Shown here: positions 1 through 8,660 of the stretch, piece by piece
How positions within the stretch are numbered: position 1 is the stretch's first letter
How the letters are laid out: each line of letters opens with the position of its first letter
Assembly: GCF_004570345.1 (NCBI RefSeq)
Contig: NZ_SPQM01000059.1
Span: 1 to 29,243, forward strand
DNA: 29,243 nucleotides
Reading direction: 5' to 3'
DNA from: Blastococcus sp. CT_GayMR20
GTDB taxonomy: Bacteria > Actinomycetota > Actinomycetes > Mycobacteriales > Geodermatophilaceae
Translations under genes and position numbers: made by a program
The notes under the pieces: generated by a model
Told to the model about the DNA's origin: nothing
Seen by the model: only the letters and a program-made list of their open reading frames with translations
Database searches by the model: none

Positions 1-1497
1 CTGGCCGATCGCGTTCGCCGCCTTGGTCGTCCCCGTGCTGTCGGTCGGCACGCTGCCGCCGAACAGGCCGACCGGGAGCTCCCAGTCGGTGCCGACGCCG
101 TAGGACCGCGCGGCGTCGGACAGGGCGGGGCCGGGCAGTTCGAGGGCCTGCTGGATGAAGGTCGTGTTGCACGACTGCGCGAAGGCCTCGGTGAAGGGGA
201 CGGTGCCGAGGTCGAACTGGTCCTGGTTCTCGAACTCGCGGCCCTCGACGGTCGTCGTCCCCGGGCAGGCCACGGAGCTGTCGGGCGTGACCGTCCCGGT
301 CGACAGGAGCGCCGTCGCGGTGATGATCTTCATGCTCGAGCCGGGCGGGAACTGGCCGTTCAGGGCGTTGCCGGCGTCGGCCGCCTCGTTGGAGGACACG
401 GCGAGGATCTCGCCGGTGCCGGGCCGGACCACGACCACGTGCGTGGGCAGCTGCTGGCCCGCGGCGGCGGCGTCGGCGGCGTTCTGGACGGCGGGCACCA
501 GCGGCGTCTGCACCGGAGTGCCCGGCTCCGGCTCCACGGCGGCCACCTCGAGGCCCGCGTCGGCGGTGTTCTCGTCGGTGCTGACGACCGTCACGGTGAA
601 GCCGGGGGTGCCGGTGAGCTGCTCCTGGAATGCGCGCTGCAGACCCGACAGCCCGAGCTGGTCCCCGTCGGCGTACCGCGAGGACCCGTCGTCCTGGGTC
701 TCCTCGATGATCTCGGCGGTCGCCGGTCCCACCCGTCCCAGCAGGGCCGAGGCGAACCGGGCCGACGGTGCCAGCAGTCGCGTGTCGGTCGGGAACACCG
801 CACCGGGCAGGTCGAAGACCTGGGCACGGATGCGCTCGAAGTCCGGCCGCCGGAGCGTGATGACGGGGACGAACTGCCCCGCCGGTGCCGCCTCGACGTC
901 GGCGACGATCTCCTCGGCCGCGATCCCGGTGGCCGCCGACAGCGCGGCGGCGAGCCCCGGCAGATCGGTGACCTGGGCCGTGTCGACACCGACGTTGACC
1001 ACCTCGGTCGGCGCGAACAGCGGCGCGCCGGAGAAATCGGTGATGGCCGCCCGCTCGGGCAGGCTGCGGGCCAGCTCGAGACGCTGGCCCTCAGCCAGCT
1101 CCGGGTGCACCACGGTGGGCTCGGTGACGACCTGCCACTCCTCGTCGCCCTCCTCCAGGCGCAGGGTGGCGTCGTAGGTCCACTCGGGGGCGGCGGCGAG
1201 GTCCCAGGTGGCGGTCCAGTCGACGGTCGCGGTGCCGTCCTCGACGGTGACCTCGCCCAGCTCCGGCGTCAGGGTGGCGTCGGGCAGGTCCGTCGCCGTC
1301 TGCTCCAGCAGGGCGGTCGCCGCGTCGGGGTCGGTCGTCGCCCGGGCGGCCGCGTCGGTGTCGCCGTCCGCCCAGGCGCCCAGGAACGTCTCGGCCGCCG
1401 AGCGCACGTCGTCCTCGGAGCTGCCGGAGCAGGCGCCGAGGACGGAAACGGTCATCAGCATCGCTGTGGCGAGGGCCGGGCCTCGTCGGATCCGCAC
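1..1497 (-). CDS. Penicillin-binding lipoprotein, C-terminus cut by window edge
   Basis: Peptidoglycan transpeptidase acting outside the membrane. 499 residues are present from a GTG start at 1497, and the frame runs open through base 1. Residues 1-23 form a lipoprotein signal: an Arg-rich start (MRIRRG), a short hydrophobic stretch and a lipobox LGAC with Cys23. Residues 30-130 resemble the NTF2-like MecA N-terminal domain, 150-320 the PBP dimerisation region, and from about 350 the transpeptidase domain. The active-site SxxK is S387-S-M-K390 and SxN is S442-C-N444. The KTG box and C-terminus are missing because the sequence ends. The gene follows the GNAT gene by 31 bases, the same neighbourhood as M. 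tuberculosis Rv2864c (recalled). No strong ribosome binding site is seen before the GTG, but the lipobox fixes the N-terminus well. Confidence 0.9.
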   Translation of the reverse strand, partial: MRIRRGPALATAMLMTVSVLGACSGSSEDDVRSAAETFLGAWADGDTDAAARATTDPDAATALLEQTATDLPDATLTPELGEVTVEDGTATVDWTATWDLAAAPEWTYDATLRLEEGDEEWQVVTEPTVVHPELAEGQRLELARSLPERAAITDFSGAPLFAPTEVVNVGVDTAQVTDLPGLAAALSAATGIAAEEIVADVEAAPAGQFVPVITLRRPDFERIRAQVFDLPGAVFPTDTRLLAPSARFASALLGRVGPATAEIIEETQDDGSSRYADGDQLGLSGLQRAFQEQLTGTPGFTVTVVSTDENTADAGLEVAAVEPEPGTPVQTPLVPAVQNAADAAAAGQQLPTHVVVVRPGTGEILAVSSNEAADAGNALNGQFPPGSSMKIITATALLSTGTVTPDSSVACPGTTTVEGREFENQDQFDLGTVPFTEAFAQSCNTTFIQQALELPGPALSDAARSYGVGTDWELPVGLFGGSVPTDSTGTTKAANAIGQ

Positions 1498-1528
1498 GCC
1501 GACAGCGTGTCACGCCGGTGCCGGAACC

Positions 1529-2380
1529 TCAGAACAGCACGCTGGCGTACTGCCCGACCTCCCGGAACCCGACGCGGCGGTAGGCACCGCGGGCGGGGCC
1601 GTTGAAGTCGTTGACGTAGAGGCTGACGACCGGCGCGATCGCGCTGCGGGCGTACTCGACGACCGCGGCCGTGCCGGCGGTGCCGATCCCCCGTCCCCGG
1701 TGGGACGGCGCCACCCACACCCCCTGCACCTGGCACGCGGCGCGGGACACCGCACCGATCTCCGCTTTGAAGAGCACCTCACCGCGCTCGATCCAGGCCA
1801 GGGACTGACCGGCGCGCACGAGCTCGGCGACGCGGGCCCGGTAGCCGGCGCCACCGTCCACGCGGAGCGGGCTGACGCCGACCTCCTCGGTGAACATGGC
1901 GACCGCCGCCGGCAGGAGCGTCTCCAGCTCGGACGGGCGCACCGGGCGGACCCGCGGCTCGGCGGCGACGGCCGGCGGCCCGTCGATGGCCATCAGCGGC
2001 TGGTTCGGCCGGTGGTCGCGGGCCGGGCCCCAGTGCGGGGCGAGCAGCTGCCACAGCGGGGCGACCGCGGCGGCGGGACCGACGATCGTCGAGCAGCGGC
2101 GGCCGGAGCGGCGGGCCCGCTCGGCGAAGGCGGCAGCGGCGGCCCGCTCGGCGCCCGGTGCCGTGAAGGGGATCAGGTTGGCGCCGGCCAGGCAGACCGC
2201 GTCGAGCTCGCGCCCTGCGCCGAAACCCCACAGCGGCGCGCCCAGGGAGGACGCCGCGGTGCCCGCCGCCTCGACGCGCCCGGCCAGCACGCAGGCGCCG
2301 ATGGGGTCGGTGGCGAGCAACCTGTGGACGGCGGGCTCGTCCGCGTCGTCCAGGACGCGGGCGGCGGGCGCACGGAGCAC
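1529..2380 (-). CDS. GNAT-family acetyltransferase with DUF4081 N-terminal domain
   Basis: 283-residue protein of the DUF4081-GNAT family, conserved next to ispG in Actinobacteria (M. tuberculosis Rv2867c type). The N-terminal half (about 5-140) is DUF4081-like, with segments LAGANLIPF (65-73) and RRCSTIVGPA (94-103). The C-terminal half (about 145-283) is a GNAT fold with acetyl-CoA motif A, VWVAPSHRGRGIG (221-233), and a late YVNDFN / YRRVGF segment (255-272). The substrate is unknown. The start is placed at GTG 2380, since homologues recalled begin MLxxxxxRVL; the frame is open further up, with an in-frame CTG overlapping the ispG stop. It lies 17 bases behind ispG, so it is probably co-transcribed. 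Confidence 0.88.
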   Translation of the reverse strand: MLRAPAARVLDDADEPAVHRLLATDPIGACVLAGRVEAAGTAASSLGAPLWGFGAGRELDAVCLAGANLIPFTAPGAERAAAAAFAERARRSGRRCSTIVGPAAAVAPLWQLLAPHWGPARDHRPNQPLMAIDGPPAVAAEPRVRPVRPSELETLLPAAVAMFTEEVGVSPLRVDGGAGYRARVAELVRAGQSLAWIERGEVLFKAEIGAVSRAACQVQGVWVAPSHRGRGIGTAGTAAVVEYARSAIAPVVSLYVNDFNGPARGAYRRVGFREVGQYASVLF

Positions 2381-2397
2381 GGTCGGGGTGGGGCGGT

Positions 2398-3558
2398 TCA
2401 GCTGACGCTGACCACGGGCGGTCCGGCGGGGACCCCCGCGTCGCCCTGCTCGGCCGCGATCCGCATGGCTTCTTCGATGAGGGTCTCGACGATCTGGGAC
2501 TCCGGCACCGTCTTGATCACCTCGCCGCGCACGAAGATCTGTCCCTTGCCGTTGCCCGAGGCGACGCCGAGGTCGGCCTCGCGGGCCTCGCCGGGACCGT
2601 TGACGACGCAGCCCATGACCGCGACGCGCAGTGGCACCTCCATGCCCTCGAGGCCCGCGGTCACCTCGTCGGCCAGCTTGTAGACGTCCACCTGCGCCCG
2701 GCCGCACGAGGGGCAGCTGACGATCTCGAGGCCGCGCTGGCGGAGGTTCAGCGACTCCAGGATCTGGGTGCCGACCTTGACCTCCTCCACGGGCGGCGCG
2801 GAGAGGGAGACGCGGATGGTGTCGCCGATCCCGCGCGAGAGCAGGGCCCCGAAGGCGACGGCGGACTTGATCGTGCCCTGGAACGCCGGGCCGGCCTCGG
2901 TGACGCCGAGGTGGAGCGGGTAGTCGCACTGCTCCGCGAGCAGCTCGTAGGCGCGGACCATGATCACCGGGTCGTTGTGCTTGACCGAGATCTTGATGTC
3001 GCGGAAGTCGTGCTCCTCGAACAGCGAGCACTCCCAAAGCGCGGACTCCACCAGCGCCTCGGGCGTGGCCTTGCCGTACTTGGCCAGCAGCCGCTTGTCG
3101 AGCGACCCGGCGTTCACGCCGATGCGGATCGGGGTGCCCGCGGACTTCGCGGCCCGGGCGATCTCGCCCACCTTGTCGTCGAACTTCTTGATGTTGCCCG
3201 GGTTCACCCGGACGGCGGCGCAGCCGGCCTCGATCGCGGCGAAGACGTACCGCGGCTGGAAGTGGATGTCGGCGATGACCGGGATCTGCGACTTCTTGGC
3301 GATGATCGGCAGCGCCTCGGCGTCGTCGGTGTCGGGCACGGCGACCCGGACGATCTGGCACCCGGACGCGGTCAGCTCGGCGATCTGCTGCAGCGTCGCG
3401 TTGATGTCGGCGGTCTTCGTGGTGCACATCGACTGCACGCTGACCGGGAAGTCGCTGCCCACGCCCACGCCCCCGACGTCGAGCTGACGGGTCTTGCGGC
3501 GCGGAGCGAGGACGGGAGGGGGTGCAGCCGGCATGCCGAGACCGACGGGGATCGCCAT
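2398..3558 (-). CDS. ispG: 4-hydroxy-3-methylbut-2-en-1-yl diphosphate synthase (IspG/GcpE)
   Basis: Cytosolic iron-sulfur enzyme of the MEP isoprenoid pathway. It converts 2-C-methyl-D-erythritol 2,4-cyclodiphosphate to HMBPP. It is 386 residues long, normal for the family. A TIM-barrel half carries the conserved VQSM (41-44), VIADIHF (94-100), VNPGNI (118-123) and IGVNAGSLD (146-154) segments. The C-terminal [4Fe-4S] half has ligands C282, C285 and C317, with E324 in [10 protein letters not shown] matching the fourth ligand in known IspG structures. ATG start at 3558. It sits 64 bases behind the site-2 protease gene and is followed at 17 bases by the GNAT gene. With dxr nearby, two MEP enzymes flank the membrane protease. 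Confidence 0.97.
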   Translation of the reverse strand: MAIPVGLGMPAAPPPVLAPRRKTRQLDVGGVGVGSDFPVSVQSMCTTKTADINATLQQIAELTASGCQIVRVAVPDTDDAEALPIIAKKSQIPVIADIHFQPRYVFAAIEAGCAAVRVNPGNIKKFDDKVGEIARAAKSAGTPIRIGVNAGSLDKRLLAKYGKATPEALVESALWECSLFEEHDFRDIKISVKHNDPVIMVRAYELLAEQCDYPLHLGVTEAGPAFQGTIKSAVAFGALLSRGIGDTIRVSLSAPPVEEVKVGTQILESLNLRQRGLEIVSCPSCGRAQVDVYKLADEVTAGLEGMEVPLRVAVMGCVVNGPGEAREADLGVASGNGKGQIFVRGEVIKTVPESQIVETLIEEAMRIAAEQGDAGVPAGPPVVSVS

Positions 3559-3565
3559 GACAGCC

Positions 3566-3571
3566 AGTATC
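3566..3571 (-). promoter_or_regulatory. Possible -10 box for leaderless ispG transcript
   Basis: GATACT lies 7 bases before the ispG ATG, matching TATAAT at four of six positions including A2 and T6. A start site 7 bases downstream would fall on the ATG, giving a leaderless mRNA. No Shine-Dalgarno sequence is seen, and a -35 box is not convincing. Mirror site: 25673-25678. Confidence 0.3.
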
Positions 3572-3622
3572 CCCTGATCAGCAGAACGCGCCGTCGACGT
3601 GGCTGTGAGCTGTACGGCGCCG

Positions 3623-4996
3623 CTAGCCCAGCGTGATCGGGTTGACGATGTCGGCGATGAAGAGCAGTGCCGACAGCGCCAGGAAGACGCCCGCTACCAG
3701 GTAGGCCACCGGCATCAGGCGCGCGATGTCGAAGGGGCCCGGGTCGGGGCGGCCGCGCAGCCGCGCCACCGTGGACCGGGCCTTCTCGTACAGCGCCCCG
3801 GCGACGTGCCCGCCGTCCAGCGGGTAGATCGGCAGCAGGTTGAACAGGAACAGCACCAGGTTGACGCTGGCCAGCATGCTGAGGAAGAAGCTCAGCTTCT
3901 CCATGCCGCTGAGCTGGGACGCCGGGAGGGCGAAGGCCTCGCCGGAGATCCGGCCGACGCCGACGACGCCGATGGGTCCGTTCTTGTCGCGCTCCTCGCC
4001 GAGGAACGCCGCCCGGAAGAGCTGCGGCACCCGCTGCGGGATCTCGATGAGGCGCTGGACCGAGTTCGACACGATCATGCCGAAGTAGCCGGGGAGCGCG
4101 CTCACGTCCTGCCGGGCGAGGGTGTCCACCGGGCTGACCCCGAGGTAGCCGGCCGTCGTCGTCTCGGCGCTGCCCGGCTCGACGAGCACCGTGTTCGGGA
4201 TCGGGGTGACCGTCACCTCGCGCCGCTCGCCGTCCCGTTCGAGGGTGAGGTCCAGCGGCACCCCGGGACTGCTGCGGATGGTGTCCTGCACCGTCGTCCA
4301 GCTGTCGTAGGCCGTGGGGTCGACGGGTGCGCCGTCGATGGCGACGATCGTGTCGCCCGGGCGCAGGCCCGCCTCGGCCGCCGGGCTGCGCTGGGGCAGG
4401 GTGCAGCCGCTCTCACCGGCCTCGCAGGTCCGGCCCTCCGGGGTGATCGGGACGGAGCAGGCGTCGTCCTGACCCGCGGTCTCGGCTCCGGCCGGCAGGA
4501 CGCAGGCCGGCACCGTGCTGATCTGCGTGCTGAGGACGGTGGTGCCCACGACGGTGAGGGTGATCGTGAAGAACACGACCGCCAGGACCAGGTTGTGGAA
4601 CGGCCCGGCGAACATGACGATGACGCGCTGCCACCACGGCTTGGCGTAGAAGACGCGGCCCTCGTCCCCGGGCCGGACGTCGTTGAGCGCCTGACCGCGG
4701 ACCTCGGCGATGAAGCTGCGCATCCGGGTGGCGCGCTTGCTCTCCCCCTCCTCGGCCGGCGGGATCATCCCGACGATGCGGATGTAGCCGCCGAGCGGGA
4801 TCGCCTTGATGCCGTACTCGGTCTCGCCGCGATGGCGGGAGAAGATCGTGGGGCCGAAGCCGACCATGAACTGCGGCACGCGCATGCCGAAGCGGCGCGC
4901 CCAGTAGAAGTGGCCCAGCTCGTGGAAGCCGATCGAGAAGAGCAGGCCGATCGCGAAGGCGACGACGCCGAGGACGGTCAGCAGGATGCCGCTCAG
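3623..4996 (-). CDS. rip1: Site-2 (M50) intramembrane metalloprotease, Rip1/RseP type
   Basis: Polytopic membrane zinc protease that cleaves membrane-bound substrates such as anti-sigma factors. The zinc motif HELGH is at residues 25-29 in the first membrane helix. The third ligand is D394 in the YPLDGGH segment of the C-terminal membrane part. A PDZ-like domain (about 185-260, with [14 protein letters not shown]) lies between, preceded by an insertion with four cysteines at about residues 160-190. The N-terminus is unusual. Between an in-frame stop at 5024-5026 and HELGH there is no ATG, GTG or TTG; the first in-frame ATG would remove the active site. CTG at 4994-4996 follows a good Shine-Dalgarno sequence (GGAGGGG, 5002-5008), so I start there, giving 457 residues. 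It lies 13 bases after dxr and 64 before ispG. Confidence 0.92.
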   Translation of the reverse strand: MSGILLTVLGVVAFAIGLLFSIGFHELGHFYWARRFGMRVPQFMVGFGPTIFSRHRGETEYGIKAIPLGGYIRIVGMIPPAEEGESKRATRMRSFIAEVRGQALNDVRPGDEGRVFYAKPWWQRVIVMFAGPFHNLVLAVVFFTITLTVVGTTVLSTQISTVPACVLPAGAETAGQDDACSVPITPEGRTCEAGESGCTLPQRSPAAEAGLRPGDTIVAIDGAPVDPTAYDSWTTVQDTIRSSPGVPLDLTLERDGERREVTVTPIPNTVLVEPGSAETTTAGYLGVSPVDTLARQDVSALPGYFGMIVSNSVQRLIEIPQRVPQLFRAAFLGEERDKNGPIGVVGVGRISGEAFALPASQLSGMEKLSFFLSMLASVNLVLFLFNLLPIYPLDGGHVAGALYEKARSTVARLRGRPDPGPFDIARLMPVAYLVAGVFLALSALLFIADIVNPITLG

Positions 4997-5013
4997 TTCA
5001 GCCCCTCCGTCAC
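4993..5013 (-). other. Six-codon mini-ORF linking dxr to the site-2 protease gene
   Basis: GTG at 5011-5013 overlaps the dxr stop as GTGA. The reading frame MTEGLN ends in a TGA that overlaps the protease CTG start as CTGA. The arrangement would let ribosomes terminate and restart twice. Translation is not shown by sequence alone. Mirror: 24231-24251. Confidence 0.35.
5002..5008 (-). promoter_or_regulatory. Ribosome binding site deciding the CTG start of the site-2 protease
   Basis: GGAGGGG ends 5 bases before the CTG at 4994-4996, which is good Shine-Dalgarno spacing. It is the main support for a CTG start. Mirror: 24236-24242. Confidence 0.6.
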
Positions 5014-6209
5014 GAGCTCCGCCCTATCACGCCCCTGGCGTGCTCGCGGGCCCACTTCTCCGCCGCCAGCACGTCCTCGACGCCGGTGGGGACGCCGAGG
5101 TCCGGCGCGTCGTCGAGGGTACGCGCGACGACGTCCACGATGCCCCGGAACGACAGGCGACCCGCCACGAACGCGGCGACCGCCTCCTCGTTGGAGGCGT
5201 TGTAGACCGCGGGGAGCACGCCGCCGGCCTCCCCGGCCGACCGTGCCAGCCGGACCGCCGGGAACGCGACCTCGTCCAGCGGCAGGAACTCCCAGGTGCT
5301 CGCCTCCGACCAGTCCAGGGCCGGCTGCACGTCCGGGAGCCGGTCGGGCCAGGCGAGGGCGAGCGCGATGGGGAGCCGCATGTCCGGGGGGCTGGCCTGG
5401 GCGATGGTCGCGCCGTCGGCGAAGGTCACCATCGAGTGCACGATCGACTGCGGGTGCACCACGACGTCGATCTCGGCGTACGGGACGTCGAAGAGCAGGT
5501 GCGCCTCGATGAGCTCCAGCCCCTTGTTGACCAGGGTCGCCGAATTGATCGTGACGACCGGACCCATGTTCCAGGTCGGGTGCGCGAGAGCGTCGGCCAC
5601 CGAGACGCCGGCGAGCTCGTCGGCGGGCCGGCCGCGGAACGGGCCGCCGCTGGCGGTCAGGACCAGCCGCGCCACCTCGCCGCGGGCGCCTCCCCGCAGG
5701 CACTGCGCGAGAGCGGAGTGCTCGGAGTCCACGGGCACGAGCTGCCCCGGTGCGGCCGCCGCGGTGACCAGGTCGCCGCCGGCGATGAGCGACTCCTTGT
5801 TGGCCAGGGCGACGGTGCGGCCGGCCGCGAGGGCCGACAGGGTGGGACGCAGGCCGATGGAGCCGGTGATCCCGTTGAGGACGACGTCGGCGGGGCGGGC
5901 CGCGAGCTCCTCGGCCGCCCGCGGCCCGGCCAGGATCTCCGGCAGGGAGTACTCGCCCTTGGCCCAGCCGCGCTGGGAGGCGGCGGCGTAGAACGCCAAC
6001 TGCAGGTCCTGCGCGGCAGTGGCCCGGGCGACCGCGACCGTGCGCACCCCGAGGGCCAGCGCCTGCTCGGCCAGCAGGGCGACGTCTCCTCCACCGGCGG
6101 CGAGCCCGGTGACCCGCAACCGCTCCGGGTTCTGCTGCGCGACGGCGATCGCCTGCCGGCCGATGGACCCGGTCGAGCCGAGCAGGGTGACCTCACGGGG
6201 GGAACTCAC
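5010..6209 (-). CDS. dxr: 1-deoxy-D-xylulose 5-phosphate reductoisomerase (Dxr/IspC)
   Basis: Cytosolic NADPH-dependent enzyme making MEP from DXP, the committed step of the pathway. It is 399 residues, normal length. The NADPH motif GSTGSIG is at 11-17 and ANKES at 136-140. Metal ligands D161 and E163 sit in VDSEHS, and E232 in [10 protein letters not shown]. The flexible-loop and substrate segments SGGPFR (187-192) and HPTWNMG (210-216) are present, as is [10 protein letters not shown] (251-260). GTG start at 6209 with CCGGAG just upstream. The leader before it is repeat-rich and carries a small ORF whose stop overlaps this start. The stop overlaps a mini-ORF leading into the site-2 protease gene. 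Confidence 0.97.
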   Translation of the reverse strand: MSSPREVTLLGSTGSIGRQAIAVAQQNPERLRVTGLAAGGGDVALLAEQALALGVRTVAVARATAAQDLQLAFYAAASQRGWAKGEYSLPEILAGPRAAEELAARPADVVLNGITGSIGLRPTLSALAAGRTVALANKESLIAGGDLVTAAAAPGQLVPVDSEHSALAQCLRGGARGEVARLVLTASGGPFRGRPADELAGVSVADALAHPTWNMGPVVTINSATLVNKGLELIEAHLLFDVPYAEIDVVVHPQSIVHSMVTFADGATIAQASPPDMRLPIALALAWPDRLPDVQPALDWSEASTWEFLPLDEVAFPAVRLARSAGEAGGVLPAVYNASNEEAVAAFVAGRLSFRGIVDVVARTLDDAPDLGVPTGVEDVLAAEKWAREHARGVIGRSS

Positions 6210-6364
6210 GATGACTCCGGTTCCCTCCCGCGGGCAGCTGCGCTCCTCGCTCCGTGGTCCGGACCGCCTCCGCGGTCGGTCCGCTCCTCGCTCGTTCCTC
6301 GCTGCGATGCTCCCTCCCTGTCGGCGGCCGCCTCGCTGCGATGCTCACGTCCCTGTCCGCTCAC
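6206..6364 (-). CDS. Small 52-codon ORF in the dxr leader, doubtful
   Basis: An ORF from GTG at 6364 runs to a TGA that overlaps the dxr GTG start by 4 bases (GTGA). The predicted peptide begins [18 protein letters not shown] and is rich in Arg, Glu, Gly and Ser, with no recognisable domain. It is built from the direct repeats and hairpin of the dxr leader, so it may be a by-product of a GC-rich repeat. No good ribosome binding site was identified. I would not assign a function. Translational coupling to dxr is possible. Confidence 0.25.
   Translation of the reverse strand: MSGQGREHRSEAAADREGASQRGTSEERTDRGGGPDHGARSAAARGREPESS
6262..6277 (-). other. Stem-loop in dxr leader
   Basis: On the minus strand GACCGC pairs with GCGGTC across a GGAG tetraloop, about 53 bases before the dxr start. 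It lies just downstream of the direct repeats. Mirror: 22967-22982. Confidence 0.45.
6297..6357 (-). repeat. Imperfect direct repeat pair upstream of dxr
   Basis: On the minus strand the 16-mer GAGCATCGCAGCGAGG occurs twice (6331-6346 and 6297-6312), 34 bases apart. Each copy is preceded by GACAGGGA and a 2-3 base spacer. Further degenerate GAGCGAGGAGCG units follow toward dxr. It looks like a copy of a dispersed actinobacterial intergenic repeat, but only this locus is available here. Mirror: 22887-22947. Confidence 0.7.
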
Positions 6365-6404
6365 GCCCGCATCCTCCCCGAACACGCCAGATGCCGGCGC
6401 GGCG

Positions 6405-6420
6405 CCACCTCACGAGGTGG
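6405..6420. promoter_or_regulatory. Perfect inverted repeat between dxr leader and DUF2631 gene
   Basis: CCACCTC and GAGGTGG are separated by two bases. It sits about 30 bases upstream of the DUF2631 start, in the divergent region shared with dxr. It could be an operator or a 5' hairpin. Mirror: 22824-22839. Confidence 0.4.
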
Positions 6421-6450
6421 TGCGGCCGTCGTCCTGCCAGAATGCAGCGC

Positions 6451-6738
6451 GTGAGCGATACGCAGCGGGTCAACCAGCCGGGACGCGAGGAGGGGCTCGT
6501 CCGCGTCGGCGAGCACCCGGTCGAGCACGAGCGTCCCGAGGAGTGGGGCTGGCACGGCGAGATGGGCAAGTGGGGACGCCGCCTGGCCATCATCCCCATC
6601 CTCTTCACGGCGGCCTACCTCGTGGGCAACCACGAGGGCCGCATGGAGGACATCTGGCTCATCGGCACCGTCGCCCTGATGATCCTGATCCTCGTGTGGG
6701 ACCGGTTCCGGCGGAAGAACGCCTGGCGCAGTCACTGA
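6451..6738 (+). CDS. DUF2631 small membrane protein
   Basis: 95-residue protein of the actinobacterial DUF2631 family, function unknown. The N-terminal 40 residues are charged and cytosolic-looking, with the family-typical EWGWHGEMGKWGRR segment (31-44). Two membrane helices follow at about 43-59 and 67-84, linked by GNHEGRMEDI, and the tail is basic (RFRRKNAWRSH). GTG 6451 is chosen; an in-frame ATG at 6442 would add three residues. Neither has a clear ribosome binding site. It is divergent from dxr and converges on the VIT1 gene, whose stop is 3 bases away. Confidence 0.87.
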   Translation: MSDTQRVNQPGREEGLVRVGEHPVEHERPEEWGWHGEMGKWGRRLAIIPILFTAAYLVGNHEGRMEDIWLIGTVALMILILVWDRFRRKNAWRSH

Positions 6739-6753
6739 CCGTCAAGAGACGGT
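6738..6753. terminator. Short bidirectional stem-loop between DUF2631 and VIT1 genes
   Basis: ACCGTC-AAGA-GACGGT, a 6-bp stem spanning both convergent stop codons. There is no T-tract, so it is a weak intrinsic terminator at best. Mirror: 22491-22506. Confidence 0.4.
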
Positions 6754-7458
6754 GGTGCCGATCGCCGATCCGATCAGGTAGGTGATCCCCGCGGCGGCCG
6801 CCCCGAACAGGAGCTGGCGCAGCCCCGCGTACCACCACGGGCGCGGCGTGAAGCGGGACGACAGCGCGCCGGCGACCACCAGCCCGAGGCCGCCGCACAG
6901 CAGCGCCGCCCAGAGCGCCGAGAAGCCCAGCAGGTAGGGCAGCAGCGGCACGAGCGCGCCGGTCCCGAAGGTCAGGAACGACGACACCGCGGCGACCCGC
7001 GGTGAGGGCTTGTCCTCCGGGTTGAGACCCAGCTCGGCGACGACGTGCAGCCGCAGCGCGGTCTCCGGGTTCTGCGACAGCTGGACGGCGACGTCCCTGG
7101 CCAGGTCCTCCTCGACCCCCCGCACGCGCAACATCTGCACGAGTTCCGCCAGCTCACCCTCGGGGTTGCGCTCGAGCTCGGCCCGTTCCTTCGCCACCTC
7201 GAGGTCGAGCTGCTCGTTCTGCGTCTTCACCGACGTGTACTCACCGAGGGCCATCGAGATGGCGCCCGCCACCAGGCTGGCGACGCCGGCGAGCACGATG
7301 GCGCGCGGCGCCGCGCCGCCTCCGCCGACACCGGCGACGAGCGCGGTGTTCGTGACCAGGCCGTCCATCGCCCCGAACACGGCGGCGCGCAGCCACCCAC
7401 CGGAGACGTCGGCGTGGGAGTGCTCGTGCGCCTCGGCGTCCGCAGGAGCCGGATTCAC
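6742..7458 (-). CDS. VIT1/CCC1-family iron/manganese transporter-like membrane protein
   Basis: 238-residue membrane protein of the vacuolar iron transporter family; bacterial members are thought to export or store Fe2+/Mn2+. A His-bearing N-terminus (HEHSH, 11-15) precedes the first helix with the family motif MDGLVTN (31-37). The second helix ends in [13 protein letters not shown] (70-82). A charged, Glu-rich cytosolic metal-binding segment spans about 84-150, followed by three more helices to the C-terminus ([17 protein letters not shown], then two hydrophobic stretches). The GTG start overlaps the rlmN stop by 4 bases (GTGA), so the two are translationally coupled. The exact metal is unproven. 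Confidence 0.88.
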   Translation of the reverse strand: MNPAPADAEAHEHSHADVSGGWLRAAVFGAMDGLVTNTALVAGVGGGGAAPRAIVLAGVASLVAGAISMALGEYTSVKTQNEQLDLEVAKERAELERNPEGELAELVQMLRVRGVEEDLARDVAVQLSQNPETALRLHVVAELGLNPEDKPSPRVAAVSSFLTFGTGALVPLLPYLLGFSALWAALLCGGLGLVVAGALSSRFTPRPWWYAGLRQLLFGAAAAGITYLIGSAIGTTVS

Positions 7459-8627
7459 TCGTCGCCCTCGGCGCCCAGCTCCATCGTCGGCTCGGCCGTC
7501 GGGGTGGGCACGGCCACGCTCGGGACGCTGATGCTGTCGGCCGCCGCGAGCTGGCCGCAGGCGCCGTCGATGTCCTGGCCGCGGGTGTCGCGCACCGTCG
7601 TCGCCACGCCGGCCGCCCGAAGCCGCGCGACGAACTCCCGCTGTGCCGGCAGTGGGCTGGCGTCCCACGGACTGCCCGGGGTGGGGTTCAGCGGGATCAG
7701 GTTCACGTGCGCGAGCCGGCCGGCGAGCAGCTTGCCGAGCAGGTCCGCCCGGAACGGCTGGTCGTTGACGTCCCGGATCAGCGCGTACTCGACCGAGTAG
7801 CGGCGGCCGGTCTTCTTCGCGTAGGCGTCGGCGGCGTCGACGACCTCGCCCACCTTCCAGCGGGTGTTGATCGGCACCAGGGTGTCGCGCAGCTCGTCGT
7901 CCGGTGCGTGCAGGCTGACCGCCAGCGTGACGTTGCGCCCCTCCTCGGTGAGCCGGCGGATCGCCGGCACCAGCCCGACCGTCGAGACCGTGACCGAGCG
8001 CTGCGAGAGCCCGAGCCCGTGCGGGGCCGGGGTGAGCAGCGCGTCGAGGGTCTTGCGGACCCGCGCGTAGTTGGCGAGCGGCTCCCCCATCCCCATGAAG
8101 ACGACGTTCGACAGCCGCCCCGGGCCGCCCTCGATCTCGCCGTCGGCCATCGCCGCCGCGGCCGCGACCGCCTGGCCGATGATCTCCGCGGCCGACAGGT
8201 TGCGGGTCAGTCCCTGCTGGCCGGTGGCGCAGAACGGGCAGGCCATGCCGCAGCCGGCCTGGCTGGAGATGCAGACCGTGGCCCGGTCCGGGTAGCGCAT
8301 GAGCACGCTCTCTACGAGCGCCCCGTCGTGCAGCCGCCACAGCGTCTTGCGGGTGCGCCCGTTGTCGGCCGTCTGGTGACGGACGACGGTCAGCAGCCCC
8401 GGCAGCAGCGCCTCGGTGAGCTCCTCGCGGGTGGCCGCGGGCAGGTCGGTCATCTTCGCCGGGTCGGTGACGCCGCGGTAGAAGTGCCGGGCGAGCTGGT
8501 CGGCGCGGAAGGGCGGGTGCCCGAGCTCGGCGACCGCCGCACGGGCCTCCTCGCGGGTGAGGTCGGCGAGGTGGCGCCGGGGCATCCCCCGGCGAGGGGC
8601 GTCGAAGACGAGCGGGAGGGCAGTCAT
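7455..8627 (-). CDS. rlmN: 23S rRNA / tRNA adenine-C2 methyltransferase RlmN
   Basis: Radical-SAM enzyme methylating C2 of A2503 in 23S rRNA and A37 of some tRNAs. It has 390 residues. The radical-SAM cluster motif is C126-x3-C130-x2-C133 (CGMACPFC). The two cysteines of the ping-pong mechanism match C119 (ATVCISSQ) and C357 (IDGACGQL). Other conserved segments are [11 protein letters not shown] and [14 protein letters not shown] 8627 gives the usual start MTALPLVFD; an in-frame ATG four codons upstream is the alternative. The last 30 residues are a Pro/Thr-rich tail. It is divergent from the TrmH-like gene with 33 bases between starts, and overlaps the VIT1 gene by 4 bases. Confidence 0.97.
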   Translation of the reverse strand: MTALPLVFDAPRRGMPRRHLADLTREEARAAVAELGHPPFRADQLARHFYRGVTDPAKMTDLPAATREELTEALLPGLLTVVRHQTADNGRTRKTLWRLHDGALVESVLMRYPDRATVCISSQAGCGMACPFCATGQQGLTRNLSAAEIIGQAVAAAAAMADGEIEGGPGRLSNVVFMGMGEPLANYARVRKTLDALLTPAPHGLGLSQRSVTVSTVGLVPAIRRLTEEGRNVTLAVSLHAPDDELRDTLVPINTRWKVGEVVDAADAYAKKTGRRYSVEYALIRDVNDQPFRADLLGKLLAGRLAHVNLIPLNPTPGSPWDASPLPAQREFVARLRAAGVATTVRDTRGQDIDGACGQLAAADSISVPSVAVPTPTAEPTMELGAEGDE

Positions 8628-8660
8628 GGCGCCGCCCATGGTCCCACTAGCGTCCTCGGG

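Noticed and set aside
439..1605. Long open frame opposite the penicillin-binding protein gene
   Set aside because: Low-complexity Gly/Arg composition without motifs. The minus strand encodes a lipobox and SxxK/SxN motifs in the right order.
3599..5512. Long + strand open frame opposite the site-2 protease and dxr genes (and its mirror)
   Set aside because: Antisense frame in GC-rich DNA, Arg/Asp/Gly-rich, no domain. The opposite strand carries full conserved proteins.
6297..6357. CRISPR array
   Set aside because: Only two 16-base repeats with unequal spacing, no cas genes, no third regular repeat.
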